From positions 1 through 11,043 of the forward strand of contig JAKIYB010000065.1 of the NCBI GenBank assembly GCA_022708765.1: 11,043 bases of DNA, given 5' to 3'. Below the pieces are notes generated by a model. It saw nothing but the letters and a program-made list of their open reading frames with translations, was not told the DNA's origin and ran no database searches. The DNA comes from Armatimonadota bacterium (GTDB lineage: Bacteria; Armatimonadota; Hebobacteria; CAIYQO01). Positions 1 through 6,867 of the stretch are shown here, in pieces (the stretch's first letter is position 1; every line of letters begins with the position of its first letter). The position numbers and the translations under genes are program-made.

Positions 1-522
1 GTGGCTGGCCAGATCGGCGATGGAATTCGCCTGCGTCATGTTGCCGATGCCGAAGGAGGCGATGACGGTGAGCACCGCGAACACCATCCCCAGCCACTTC
101 TGCCCTAACCCGCGCTCAAGCGCGTACATCGGCCCGCCCAGCATGGTGCCGTCGGCGGTGCGCACGCGGTATTTCACTGCCAGCAGTGCTTCGCCGTACT
201 TCGTCGCGATGCCGAAGACGCCCGTGAGCCAGCACCACAACACCGCCCCCGGCCCACCCAGCGCCACCGCGGTGGCCACGCCGACAATGTTGCCGGTGCC
301 GATGGTGGCGGCCAGCGCGGTGGTCAGCGCTCCGAACTGGCTCACGTCGCCGCGCCCGTTCGCGTCCTTCGTGAAGGAGAGGCGAATAGCCAGCCCGATA
401 TAGCGCTGAATGCCCAGCAGGTGGATGGTGAGAAACAGGTGGGTGCCGAAGAGCAGCACCAGCAGCGGCGGACCCCAGACGAACCTGCTGGCGGCGGCGA
501 AGAAATCGGTGATGGCTTGCAT
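1..522 (-). CDS. Alanine/glycine:cation symporter family protein (AgcS-like), N-terminal part
   Basis: This is the first 174 codons of a membrane protein that runs off the left edge. It resembles the Na+/alanine (alanine or glycine:cation) symporter family, inner-membrane carriers that import small amino acids with Na+ or H+. A hydrophobic helix spans about residues 17-36 (GPPLLVLLFGTHLFLTIHLL). The family hallmark follows at about residues 64-100: LTTALAATIGTGNIVGVATA, then LGGPGAVLWCW and a TKYGEALLAVKYR stretch. A further block, TMLGGPMYALERGLG, is also typical of the family. The start is ATG at 522-520, with an AAAGGA ribosome binding site 6 bases upstream. A good sigma70-like promoter lies behind it (570-598). 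The gene is divergent from the ATPase gene at 686. Transported substrate and coupling ion cannot be told from this part. The family assignment is firm. Confidence 0.93.
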   Translation of the reverse strand, partial: MQAITDFFAAASRFVWGPPLLVLLFGTHLFLTIHLLGIQRYIGLAIRLSFTKDANGRGDVSQFGALTTALAATIGTGNIVGVATAVALGGPGAVLWCWLTGVFGIATKYGEALLAVKYRVRTADGTMLGGPMYALERGLGQKWLGMVFAVLTVIASFGIGNMTQANSIADLASH

Positions 523-569
523 GCGGTGTCCTTTCTTACAGCGAGATACGCGGCGTCAGGATGCCCATC

Positions 570-598
570 ATCTTACCGATTGTTGCGCGGAATGGCAA
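570..598 (-). promoter_or_regulatory. Sigma70-like promoter for the symporter gene
   Basis: On the minus strand, TTGCCA (593-598; 5 of 6 to TTGACA) is followed after exactly 17 bases by TAAGAT (570-575; 4 of 6 to TATAAT). Transcription would start near 563, giving a leader of about 40 bases before the ATG at 522. It is the best-spaced promoter match I found in the window. Motif match only. Confidence 0.5.
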
Positions 599-661
599 GG
601 AAGAGAGTCGTGAATTGTGTGTTTGCCGTCCACGCGGCTGTTCCATGTCCGTCGGATGCGC

Positions 662-667
662 TACAAT
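662..667 (+). promoter_or_regulatory. Possible -10 box before the ATPase gene
   Basis: TACAAT matches TATAAT at 5 of 6 positions and lies 18 bases before the start codon at 686. A GGAGG ribosome binding site follows at 673-677. Candidate -35 sequences 16-18 bases upstream (around 638-645) match only weakly, and a start near 674 would fall inside the ribosome binding site. It is therefore a weak candidate. Confidence 0.2.
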
Positions 668-685
668 ACGTCCGGAGGCACCGCG

Positions 686-1399
686 ATGCATCTCGCCGAG
701 ATCGCGCTCCAGCCGGAGTGCTACCCCACACGGGTGCAATATCCCTTTAACCTGCCCATCCTGCGGGCCACGCGCCGGCTGGCATTTTCCACGCCGGTCA
801 CGCTCTTCGTGGGCGAAAACGGCACCGGGAAATCCACGCTGCTGGAAGCCATCGCGCGCGCCTGCCGCATTCCCATCTGGGCGGACGACGACCTGTCGCG
901 CCTGGAGCATAACCCCTACGCGCGCCTGCTGCAGCGCTTCCTCACGGTCTCCTGGGCGGGGGCGCCGGTGCCCGGCTCGTATTTCTCCTCGCAGCGCTTT
1001 CGCGAGGTGACCGCCATGGTGGAGGAGTTCGCGGCGGCTGACCCGGGACAATTGAAGTATTTCGGGGGCGCGTCGCTGGTGACGCAGTCGCACGGGCAGT
1101 CGCTGATGAGCTATTTCCGCGCTCGTTACCGCGTCACCGGCCTCTACTTCCTCGACGAGCCGGAGACCGCGCTGTCGCCGGCCAGCCAGGTGGCGCTGTT
1201 GCGACTAATGATCGAGATGGCGGCCGCCGGCCACGCGCAGTTCATTCTCTGCACCCACTCTCCCATCCTCATGGCCTGTCCCGGCGCCACCCTTTACAGC
1301 TTCGACCAGGTGCCCATCGCGCCGGTGGACTACGCCGACGTCGCCCACGTGCGGCTCTACCGGGCGTTCCTCGATAATCCCGCCGGTTTCCTGGAGTAA
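686..1399 (+). CDS. Small AAA/ABC-like predicted ATPase (COG3910-type)
   Basis: This is a 237-aa soluble P-loop ATPase of the single-domain kind related to the ABC/SMC ATPases. Visible parts are a Walker A GENGTGKST (residues 43-51), a signature-like SHGQS (135-139), a Walker B LYFLDEPE with Asp157 and Glu158, and a switch histidine in CTHSPIL (His191). Length and motif order fit the COG3910 'predicted ATPase' group, whose cellular role is not established. No nuclease, helicase or membrane domain is attached, and no partner gene is adjacent, so I infer no specific function. I start it at ATG 686 because GGAGG (673-677) stands 8 bases upstream. An in-frame upstream start at 617 has no such site and would add a basic, non-conserved tail. 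It is the only gene between two promoters and is probably monocistronic. Confidence 0.85.
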   Translation: MHLAEIALQPECYPTRVQYPFNLPILRATRRLAFSTPVTLFVGENGTGKSTLLEAIARACRIPIWADDDLSRLEHNPYARLLQRFLTVSWAGAPVPGSYFSSQRFREVTAMVEEFAAADPGQLKYFGGASLVTQSHGQSLMSYFRARYRVTGLYFLDEPETALSPASQVALLRLMIEMAAAGHAQFILCTHSPILMACPGATLYSFDQVPIAPVDYADVAHVRLYRAFLDNPAGFLE

Positions 1400-1435
1400 C
1401 TGTTCGTGTAATGGCGATATCCGCGCGGAATGCGG

Positions 1436-1441
1436 TATAAT
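1436..1441 (+). promoter_or_regulatory. -10 box upstream of the PDZ protein gene
   Basis: A perfect TATAAT lies in the 101-base gap between the ATPase stop (1399) and the ATG at 1501. The -35 region 17-18 bases upstream (TGGCGA or GGCGAT near 1412-1418) is poor. Transcription would begin near 1448, giving a leader of about 50 bases. The ribosome binding site is AAAGAGG at 1488-1494. Confidence 0.4.
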
Positions 1442-1500
1442 ATTCCTGGCGCGGGGAAGACGATTCCGGCGCACATTCCCTCCCACGAAAGAGGCGCACC

Positions 1501-2052
1501 ATGGCACGTCTCGTACCGGTTCTCTCTCTGCTCGGTCTGCTGCTTGCCTGTCTGCCCGCGCTGGCTGCCGGCTCCGCGGCGCAGGCTGCGGGATTAACGC
1601 TGCAAGTGCTGGATAAGGCGGATATGGATGCCATCGAAGAGCAACTCGGCCAGCGCGCCGGGGTCATGGTGACGGCGGTAGCCGCGAACTCCCCCGCGGC
1701 GAAGGCCGGTTTCGTACAGGGCGAGGTGATATTGAAGATCGGCGACCGCATGGTGGATTCACCGGCATCGGTTGAAGCCGCGCTGGCCGGCAAGAGCGGC
1801 GCGCTGGAGGTGGTCGGCTTCGTTATCACCGAGGAGGAAGGCGTGCAGGTGGTAAAACGCACGCTGACGCTCGCCGGCGCGATGAAAAACGAGCCGGCTC
1901 CCGCGCCGGATGCCGAGACGCAGAAGAAGCTGAAGGCGCTGGAGGAGGCGCATAAGGCCGGCATTCTCAGTGACGCGGAGTACCAGAAAAACGGGCGGAG
2001 TTGTTGGCAAAGAGCGCGCCGAAACCTGATCCGGAGCTGGAAAAGAAGCTGA
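1501..2052 (+). CDS. Exported PDZ-domain protein with SHOCT-like repeat, 5' part of a frame-interrupted gene
   Basis: As it stands this frame encodes 183 aa, but only about the first 163 are the natural protein. Residues 1-29 form a signal sequence: MAR, a long leucine-rich core, then ALAAGSAAQA. Cleavage by signal peptidase I near residue 29 is likely. A Cys at residue 17 after LLLA could alternatively be a lipobox. Residues about 30-118 are a PDZ domain, with GVMVTAVAANSPAAKAGF followed by EVILKIGDR, the usual peptide-binding fold of periplasmic scaffolds and proteases. No protease domain is present. A Pro/Ala linker leads to a SHOCT-like helix pair (KLKALEEAHKAGILSDAEY). The frame is then lost in the A run at 1987-1991, and the last 20 residues or so are out-of-frame sequence up to TGA at 2052. 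The natural continuation lies in the -1 frame to 3047. AAAGAGG (1488-1494) sets the start. Confidence 0.8.
   Translation: MARLVPVLSLLGLLLACLPALAAGSAAQAAGLTLQVLDKADMDAIEEQLGQRAGVMVTAVAANSPAAKAGFVQGEVILKIGDRMVDSPASVEAALAGKSGALEVVGFVITEEEGVQVVKRTLTLAGAMKNEPAPAPDAETQKKLKALEEAHKAGILSDAEYQKNGRSCWQRARRNLIRSWKRS
1924..2006 (+). repeat. SHOCT-like tandem repeat, copy 1
   Basis: This copy encodes KKLKALEEAHKAGILSDAEY, then QK and (after restoring one A) KRAELL. It is closely matched by copy 2 at 2043-2126 in both protein and DNA. The repeat period is 119 bases as given, and 120 bases (40 codons) once the missing A is restored. The pattern of two short helices around a G-[IV]-[LI]-[ST]-D-A-E-[YF] turn is that of the bacterial SHOCT (short C-terminal) motif. 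Here it is internal rather than C-terminal. The linker between copies encodes a Lys/Pro-rich segment, AKSAPKPDPELE. Confidence 0.75.
1987..1991 (+). other. Frame break in a five-A run (single-base deletion)
   Basis: The plus-strand sequence reads CAG AAA AAC GGG and then runs out of frame. One extra A would give CAG AAA AAA CGG GCG GAG, coding QKKRAELL. That continues the frame that stays open to 3047 and matches QKRAELL of repeat copy 2 residue for residue. The change is equivalent to a -1 shift. It could be a genuine mutation, an error in a homopolymer, or much less likely slippage. Confidence 0.85.
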
Positions 2053-3047
2053 AAGCGCTTGATGAGGCGCGGAGAGCGGGCGTCATCAGTGACGCCGAAT
2101 ACGTGCAAAAGCGCGCGGAGTTGTTGAAGGGGCAGGCGGTCGCCGGAGGTGGCGTTATTGCGTCAAAGTATGTTTCCACCACCAAAGGCAACACCTATCA
2201 GCACGCGGTAGGCTTCTCCTTCTGGTATCCGGACGGCTGGAAGGTCGAGGATGTCGGCGATGCATTGAAACTGGTGCCCGCCAACGCCGTCATGCAGAAC
2301 GGGCAACCCGCGGAGATGTATCTCATCGCCGGACAGCCGTTGGAAGGCACGGGCATCACCACGGTGACGGACCCGCGCGTGGCCGCCGTGCTGGATCAGT
2401 TCGTGGCACAGCAGATTTCCCCCGCAATGCAGCGCAAGAAGGCGCCGGCGGCGCTGGCGCTGACCAATGGCGACGGCCTGGTCTTCGACTGGGAAGCGCC
2501 GGGGCAGCATGGCGCCACCGTCGTCACCCGCGTCTACGCCTGCGTGCTGAAAGGCTGGGGGGTGATGTTCTGCGCCATCGGGGCCAAAGAACCGATCTTC
2601 AACCGGCAAGTCGAACTGAAGACCATCTTCAATTCCTTTGGCTTTGAGGCGGGCAAGCAGGATCCGGCGATCGTCGGCGCCTGGTTCCTCACCGCCACGC
2701 GCGCCATGCGCAATGAAGACAACGTCAACTTTACCAGTGACGACCCGCGGCGCGCGTCCTCGGTGAGTGACGAGCAGATCACCGTGCAGCTCAATGCCGA
2801 CGGGACGGTCATACGCACCTCCATTTACCGGATGATCGCCGGCGGCGGCGCGGCCGGCGGCGCCGGCAAAGTGTGGATTGATACCGGCGACCAGAAGACG
2901 GTGACGCAGGGGCGCTGGAACGCCAACAACGGCACCATCGTGCTGATGTGGCGGGACGGGGGCATGGAATCCTATCGTTACGGCCTGGTGCGCGGATCAC
3001 TCAAGCTGCTATCGGGGAATCAGGTGCAGTTCTGGCAGCGGCGATAA
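2001..3047 (+). CDS. 3' part of the frame-interrupted PDZ/SHOCT protein gene, with C-terminal exported domains
   Basis: This frame carries the remaining ~350 residues of the gene beginning at 1501. The nominal start is TTG at 2001 and has no sensible ribosome binding site. The frame is open upstream of it into repeat copy 1, so a separate gene is unlikely. In order it has the end of SHOCT copy 1, a Lys/Pro linker, SHOCT copy 2 (codons from 2043 to 2126), and a domain from about 2180 to 2650 (YQHAVGFSFWYPDGWKVED to KTIFNSFGF). The last resembles the PsbP/DUF1795-like fold of exported proteins. The final domain, 2680-3044 (GAWFLTA, LNADGTVIRTSIYRM, GRWNANNGTIVLMW, ending in QFWQRR), has the short beta-hairpin pattern of lipocalin-like modules. 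Both domain names are impressions from pattern. Repaired, the whole protein would be about 515 aa, exported, perhaps a stress or envelope sensor. The stop TAA lies 1 base from the stop of the opposing aldolase gene. Confidence 0.7.
   Translation: MLAKSAPKPDPELEKKLKALDEARRAGVISDAEYVQKRAELLKGQAVAGGGVIASKYVSTTKGNTYQHAVGFSFWYPDGWKVEDVGDALKLVPANAVMQNGQPAEMYLIAGQPLEGTGITTVTDPRVAAVLDQFVAQQISPAMQRKKAPAALALTNGDGLVFDWEAPGQHGATVVTRVYACVLKGWGVMFCAIGAKEPIFNRQVELKTIFNSFGFEAGKQDPAIVGAWFLTATRAMRNEDNVNFTSDDPRRASSVSDEQITVQLNADGTVIRTSIYRMIAGGGAAGGAGKVWIDTGDQKTVTQGRWNANNGTIVLMWRDGGMESYRYGLVRGSLKLLSGNQVQFWQRR
2043..2126 (+). repeat. SHOCT-like tandem repeat, copy 2
   Basis: This copy encodes KKLKALDEARRAGVISDAEY followed by VQKRAELL, in the frame that reaches 3047. 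It matches copy 1 at most positions of protein and DNA, which suggests an internal duplication. Its intact frame shows exactly where copy 1 lost a base. Confidence 0.8.
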
Positions 3048-3048
3048 A

Positions 3049-3678
3049 TTATCCCCCGGCCTTCTTCGCCAACCAGGCCAGCTCTTCTGGCGGCAGGGGC
3101 GCCGCGCCGCCGATGAGCGTGGAGACCAGCAGGCTCATGGTGAAGATTTCCAGCGTATCGAGGATATCGTACGCGTCCCACAGGTCGGTGCCCCAGGTGA
3201 GCACGCCGTGCTGCGCCATCAGGTAGGCATGGCGGTCGGGACGCATGCTGGCGCCCACCAGTACGGCCAGCGAGTCGGTTGATGGGCGGTCGTACGGGAT
3301 GAGGGGCACCTCGGGACCGAGGATGACCGTCGCCTCTGACGATGACCGGGTGTCAATGGTATTGTTCGCCTGCGCGAAGCCGGTAGCCGCCGGTGGGTGG
3401 GCGTGAATGATCGCCCCGGCCTCCGGCAGCGCGCGATACATCGCCAGGTGCATCGGTGTCTCGCTGCTTGCGCTCCGCGATCCCTCCACCTGTGCCCCAC
3501 CCAGCGTCACCCGCACCAGGTCATCCGCCGTCACCCGCGCCTTGTGCAGGCGACTGGGCGTCACCCAGGCGGTGTCGTCCGGCAGGCGTATGCTAACATT
3601 GCCGCCGGTGGCGGTGGTGAAGGTGCGCGCGGCCAGCAGATGGCAGACTTCGACGATGAGCGGGCGTGGGTCAATCAT
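3049..3678 (-). CDS. Class II aldolase/adducin family protein (fuculose-phosphate aldolase-like)
   Basis: This is a 209-aa cytosolic enzyme of the zinc-dependent class II sugar-phosphate aldolase/epimerase family. In E. coli L-fuculose-phosphate aldolase the key residues are Glu73, His92, His94 and His155. Here Glu73 (in SSETPMHLAMY), His92 and His94 (in IIHAHPP) fall at the same numbers, and His157 (in AQHGVLTWG) supplies the third metal ligand. The phosphate-binding TGGNVS loop is at residues 24-29. Length is typical. The true substrate (fuculose-, rhamnulose-, ribulose- or methylthioribulose-phosphate) cannot be fixed, and no sugar kinase or isomerase is nearby. The start at 3678 is ATG. 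There is no clear Shine-Dalgarno, but a TATACT box sits 9 bases upstream, so the mRNA may be nearly leaderless. It converges tail to tail with the PDZ gene. Confidence 0.93.
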   Translation of the reverse strand: MIDPRPLIVEVCHLLAARTFTTATGGNVSIRLPDDTAWVTPSRLHKARVTADDLVRVTLGGAQVEGSRSASSETPMHLAMYRALPEAGAIIHAHPPAATGFAQANNTIDTRSSSEATVILGPEVPLIPYDRPSTDSLAVLVGASMRPDRHAYLMAQHGVLTWGTDLWDAYDILDTLEIFTMSLLVSTLIGGAAPLPPEELAWLAKKAGG

Positions 3679-3687
3679 GGCGGTGCT

Positions 3688-3695
3688 AGTATAAC
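3688..3695. promoter_or_regulatory. Overlapping divergent -10 boxes between the aldolase and secreted-protein genes
   Basis: On the minus strand this site reads TATACT (3693-3688; 5 of 6), only 9 bases before the aldolase ATG. On the plus strand it reads TATAAC (3690-3695; 5 of 6), about 95 bases before the secreted-protein start at 3790. The two share the TATA at 3690-3693, so polymerase could not occupy both at once. No convincing -35 is seen for either strand. The rest of the 111-base gap shows only the ribosome binding site at 3779-3783. Confidence 0.3.
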
Positions 3696-3789
3696 ACAGT
3701 TTCCGCTGACCTGGTTGGAAAGGACGTGGGAGGGGATTCCATCAACAGACGCGAATATTGAGCGCATACCTGCTTTTCGGAGGCATACC

Positions 3790-6195
3790 ATGCGTATCGT
3801 TCTTCTGTTGATGCTCTGTTGCGGTATCCTGCCGCTGTTCGCGCAGATACCCGAGGTGGCGGTGGGGATGGACGGCACCTATCTGCTGTCTGATTTCGGC
3901 GAGATCCGCAAGATGCCTGCCGCGGGCGAGACGCTGGACAAAGCGGCGGCGTGGATCACCGCTCACGGCGGCGGGGTTCTGGTGGTGCCGGCGGGCACGG
4001 CGAAGGAACTCGTCATTCGCAATCAGTACCAGACGCTGCGACCCAATGCGGTGACGCCGGTGCTGACGATCATTGACCGCCGCGGGGGCATGGTGGTGAC
4101 GCATCCGCCGCAAATAGGTCTGACGATGCCCTTTGAGTTCAGCGGGTGGACGGGCACTAAGACGGATCGCACTCTCGACACCTATCCTGATTTTCTGCCG
4201 CACTGGGGCAGCCATACCGTATCGGCCATCAACAACACCGTGCTGCGCGGCTCTTCTTCGGTGCTGCGCACCTGTGAGGTGGTGAAGAAAGCGGGCAGCG
4301 AGGTGTGGGTTTATCCGGAAACGATCCGCGGCATTTTCCCGGCCCAGCGGCTCTCCTTCACCATGCCCGGCGTGAGCACCAGCATCGAAGTAAAGGATAT
4401 TTACTGGGACACCGCGCGCAAGCAGTCCTACTTCACCGCCGATATCCCGGAGGTTCAGGCCAACGGCGCCGGCCAGTTGTCCAATAAGAGCAACGTCGGC
4501 AGCATGCTCATTACCACCGCGCACAACGCCGACAGCCAGTCCTTCGATTTTCATGTCTGGCGTGAGCAGTACGGCCATGGCGATGCTTTTGTCATCAGTG
4601 GGTGGTTCGCCTATCAGGGCGACGTGATGAGCAGCCGCGGCGATGAGAACGGCGTGGTGTTGAACGCGGAGATCGAAGGCGATATTGACGCCTTCACCGC
4701 GAAGGTGGAATCGGTGGACTGGGCCAACGACGCGCTGAAATTCGCCACCGGCGCGCGAAACGCCAACAAGCTGGGCACCTCGCGCCCGCTCATCAACCTG
4801 AACGAGAAGAAGTGGATCACCGCCGGCAGCGTGCTGATCGTCGGCGCCGAAGACTGGAGCGGGATGATCGTGCGCAACCCGGCGGTACAGAACAAAGTGG
4901 ATGACTACATTACATGGGGCATCACCCCGGACCGCTTTCCGATGACATACACTGATGAGCAGGGTCATCATCCGAGCCTGACCACCTGGGACGGCAAGCC
5001 CGTGCGCGAATTCCGCTATGTCTACAAAGGTAAAACTTATCCCAGCCTCATCACCCGCGGCGCGAACTATCTGGGCGGGCGCATCATCGGTTCGCCGGAC
5101 TGCGGCTGGACGCCGGAGGTGGTGGGACGCTTCTTCGCGGTAGCCGAGGAGGGCGAATACGCTACCGCTCGCGACGGCGGCAGCTACTTCTGCGGCGGTC
5201 CCGCGGCCAATGTGTATCGCTGGTATCTCATCCGCGCGTTCAAAAAGAACGCGGACGGCACCTGCGAGATTCGTATTGAGCGCGTGCGCTTCGCGTCGGT
5301 GGCGGCGGGCGGCCCCACGCTCTACAACGATGACAACTACACCTGGGATGGGCACGAGCGCCCGTTGAAATATATTATCGCACCGGGGGCGTTCGTCAGT
5401 GACATTGCCGAGGGGTGGAAAGAGGGGATGAACAGCTCGCCAGGCGCCGATCACCCGCGCACGTTGAAGCTGGCCGATGGCCCGTATCGCGGCACGGCGA
5501 CGGACTTCGCCCCCGGCGATCCGGTGGTGCAGGCGGTGGGCGCTGACCCGGTTTTTCCGCGCGGCGTGCGCATCCGTCAGTTCAACAAGATCCCCTCTTC
5601 CTGGCCCACCTCGGCGGTGGAGATCAGCAATTTTGGCCTGGTATCCACCTCCGCGGCGCTGCTCATCGGCGGCGACGGCATGGTGGACCGCGACATCGCC
5701 CTCGCCAGCCGCAAGGACCACAAACCCGCGCATGGCAGCGCGCTGGCCATCGAGAGCGTCACCGGTGCCGGCATCCGCTTCAGCGCCGACGTAACGGAAG
5801 GCGCGCTGGTCTTCGAGCAGCCCGTCCACGAGCAGCCGCTGGTGTGGAAAAGCGCCGCCGGCAAGACGGTGCTGATGGTCAATCCGAAGAACGGCAACAT
5901 GTCGGTGAGCGGCGGCGAAGTGGCGCTGCCCACCGTGAAAGGCCTCAGCGGTATCTCCGCCACCAGCGTAGCCGCGAACAACCTGCGCGGCATCAACGTC
6001 CCGGTAAAAGAAGGCGCGCAGATGCTTGCGGTGGTCTTTCCAGCAAACGAGCCGGACGCCAACTACAGCCTCACCGTGCAGCCCAACTGGTTCACTCTGG
6101 ACCGCGTGGTGCGCAAGGCAAATAACGGCTTCATCGTCAGCTTCTCAACGCCCGCGCCGAAGGGGGCGGTGGTGGACTGGCAGTTGATACGGTGA
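3790..6195 (+). CDS. Large secreted protein of unknown function, possibly pectate-lyase-like at its N-terminus
   Basis: This encodes 801 aa. Residues 1-19 (MRIVLLLMLCCGILPLFAQ) form a Sec signal peptide, so the protein is exported. Residues 28-70 (YLLSDFGEIRKM, TLDKAAAWITAHGGGVLVVP) resemble the opening strand of pectate-lyase/rhamnogalacturonase beta-helix proteins, where an FGA segment, an AA helix and GGGxVxxPAG recur. The middle (about residues 100-690) is rich in Gly, Asp, Asn and aromatic residues with no motif I recognise. The last ~55 residues (AVVFPANEPDANYSLTVQPN, then NNGFIVSFSTPAPKGAVVDW) have the look of a compact beta module found at the ends of some exported proteins. I make no enzymatic claim. 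The start at 3790 has GGAGG (3779-3783) 6 bases upstream. The open frame extends further upstream, but only as antisense to the aldolase. The stop lies 15 bases before repeat element A. Confidence 0.8.
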   Translation: MRIVLLLMLCCGILPLFAQIPEVAVGMDGTYLLSDFGEIRKMPAAGETLDKAAAWITAHGGGVLVVPAGTAKELVIRNQYQTLRPNAVTPVLTIIDRRGGMVVTHPPQIGLTMPFEFSGWTGTKTDRTLDTYPDFLPHWGSHTVSAINNTVLRGSSSVLRTCEVVKKAGSEVWVYPETIRGIFPAQRLSFTMPGVSTSIEVKDIYWDTARKQSYFTADIPEVQANGAGQLSNKSNVGSMLITTAHNADSQSFDFHVWREQYGHGDAFVISGWFAYQGDVMSSRGDENGVVLNAEIEGDIDAFTAKVESVDWANDALKFATGARNANKLGTSRPLINLNEKKWITAGSVLIVGAEDWSGMIVRNPAVQNKVDDYITWGITPDRFPMTYTDEQGHHPSLTTWDGKPVREFRYVYKGKTYPSLITRGANYLGGRIIGSPDCGWTPEVVGRFFAVAEEGEYATARDGGSYFCGGPAANVYRWYLIRAFKKNADGTCEIRIERVRFASVAAGGPTLYNDDNYTWDGHERPLKYIIAPGAFVSDIAEGWKEGMNSSPGADHPRTLKLADGPYRGTATDFAPGDPVVQAVGADPVFPRGVRIRQFNKIPSSWPTSAVEISNFGLVSTSAALLIGGDGMVDRDIALASRKDHKPAHGSALAIESVTGAGIRFSADVTEGALVFEQPVHEQPLVWKSAAGKTVLMVNPKNGNMSVSGGEVALPTVKGLSGISATSVAANNLRGINVPVKEGAQMLAVVFPANEPDANYSLTVQPNWFTLDRVVRKANNGFIVSFSTPAPKGAVVDWQLIR

Positions 6196-6210
6196 AGGCG
6201 GCCATCACCA

Positions 6211-6335
6211 GTAAAGCGGTGACAGACTGCGCATTACCCTTCATGTCGAGATCTGGGAGCGTTACGATGCAAGGGTAGCAGGTCTCCGGGCGGTATCGAA
6301 AACTCTCAGTAATGCGTTGTCTGTCACCGATTTAC
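6211..6335 (+). repeat. Palindromic repeat element, copy A (125 bp)
   Basis: The element starts GTAAAGCGGTGACAGAC and ends GTCTGTCACCGATTTAC. Its 27-base end arms (6211-6237 and 6309-6335) are inverted repeats with 24 of 27 matches. They enclose a 71-base centre that holds a weaker internal CCCTT...AAGGG palindrome. Copy C is the same length and matches at about 111 of 125 positions by hand alignment. The two arms differ in a fixed way (L arm ...GACTGCGC, R arm ...GACAACGC), so orientation can be read; copy A runs L to R. No target-site duplication flanks it. It fits a REP/BIME-like or MITE-like element mobilised by the nearby Y1 transposase. Confidence 0.9.
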
Positions 6336-6393
6336 CCTCCAGTATAGGATATTGGCAAAAGTGGTGTTACCAATTGCATAACGGAGGCACGCA

Positions 6394-6867
6394 ATGGTAT
6401 CCTTCCTTCAGAAAATACGTTGGGCGTTTAAATATTTGTTCTGCGACAAGCCGCTAACCGAAGAAGAGTTCGCGACGTTTTGCAAAGAAGGATTTTCTTT
6501 TCTAGTTGATGAATATCAGTTTCAGATCAGTGACATAAACGCCCTGGGAACGATGGGCTATATCACAAAGTTTTATTCAGCACGAATCGTCATTGTCATC
6601 ACCTATGAATGCAGGGAGCGAGAAGTTGTCCTCAGTATCTGCAAGCGGAACAGTCAACCGATTGAAGACATTCAAGGATATGGTACCGGCTGCTACCAGT
6701 TTGAGGATATTGTTAAGCAGTTCATGCCTGATAAGTATTCAATTCCAGTGGAGATACGTTACTCAAATGAACCCGAACACAGTCGCGGTATCATCAAGCA
6801 TTGCGCAACTCTACTGCATAAATATAGACACGAGATACTGACCGGCACATCAGCATTTTTCGGGTAA
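6394..6867 (+). CDS. Hypothetical protein enclosed by inverted repeat elements
   Basis: I do not recognise this 157-aa protein. It starts at ATG 6394 behind a clear GGAGG (6383-6387, 6-base spacing). It begins with a short amphipathic, aromatic/basic stretch (FLQKIRWAFKYLF) and no signal peptide. A mixed alpha/beta pattern follows, with a likely beta hairpin at RIVIVITYECREREVVLSIC and five cysteines. That outline (FxFLVDEYxF, then Y-S-A-R-I-V-I-V and a charged hairpin) recalls small cytosolic immunity-type proteins, but this is only resemblance. A hand count over 6421-6840 gives about 43% GC, clearly lower than the neighbours, which suggests separate origin. The gene lies exactly between elements A and B. 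Its stop codon TAA (6865-6867) is part of element B, so its last sense codon abuts the repeat. It could be a passenger gene of the repeat/transposase unit. Confidence 0.75.
   Translation: MVSFLQKIRWAFKYLFCDKPLTEEEFATFCKEGFSFLVDEYQFQISDINALGTMGYITKFYSARIVIVITYECREREVVLSICKRNSQPIEDIQGYGTGCYQFEDIVKQFMPDKYSIPVEIRYSNEPEHSRGIIKHCATLLHKYRHEILTGTSAFFG

Noticed and set aside
617..685. Upstream start of the ATPase gene at 617
   Set aside because: It lacks a ribosome binding site and covers the probable -10 region and the GGAGG that serves the ATG at 686.
1985..1992. Programmed -1 ribosomal frameshift at GAAAAAC
   Set aside because: The run is one A short of the A-AAA-AAC slippery heptamer, and no strong stem or well-spaced upstream ribosome-binding-like site is evident. 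A lost base in a homopolymer explains it more simply.
3397..3789. Longer N-terminus for the 801-aa secreted protein
   Set aside because: The extra codons are antisense to the aldolase, and the ATG at 3790 has both a ribosome binding site and a signal peptide.
3742..5829. 695-codon open frame on the minus strand
   Set aside because: It lies opposite the secreted-protein gene, is rich in Arg, His and Ala as GC-rich shadow frames are, and has no motif. The plus frame has a signal peptide and a ribosome binding site.
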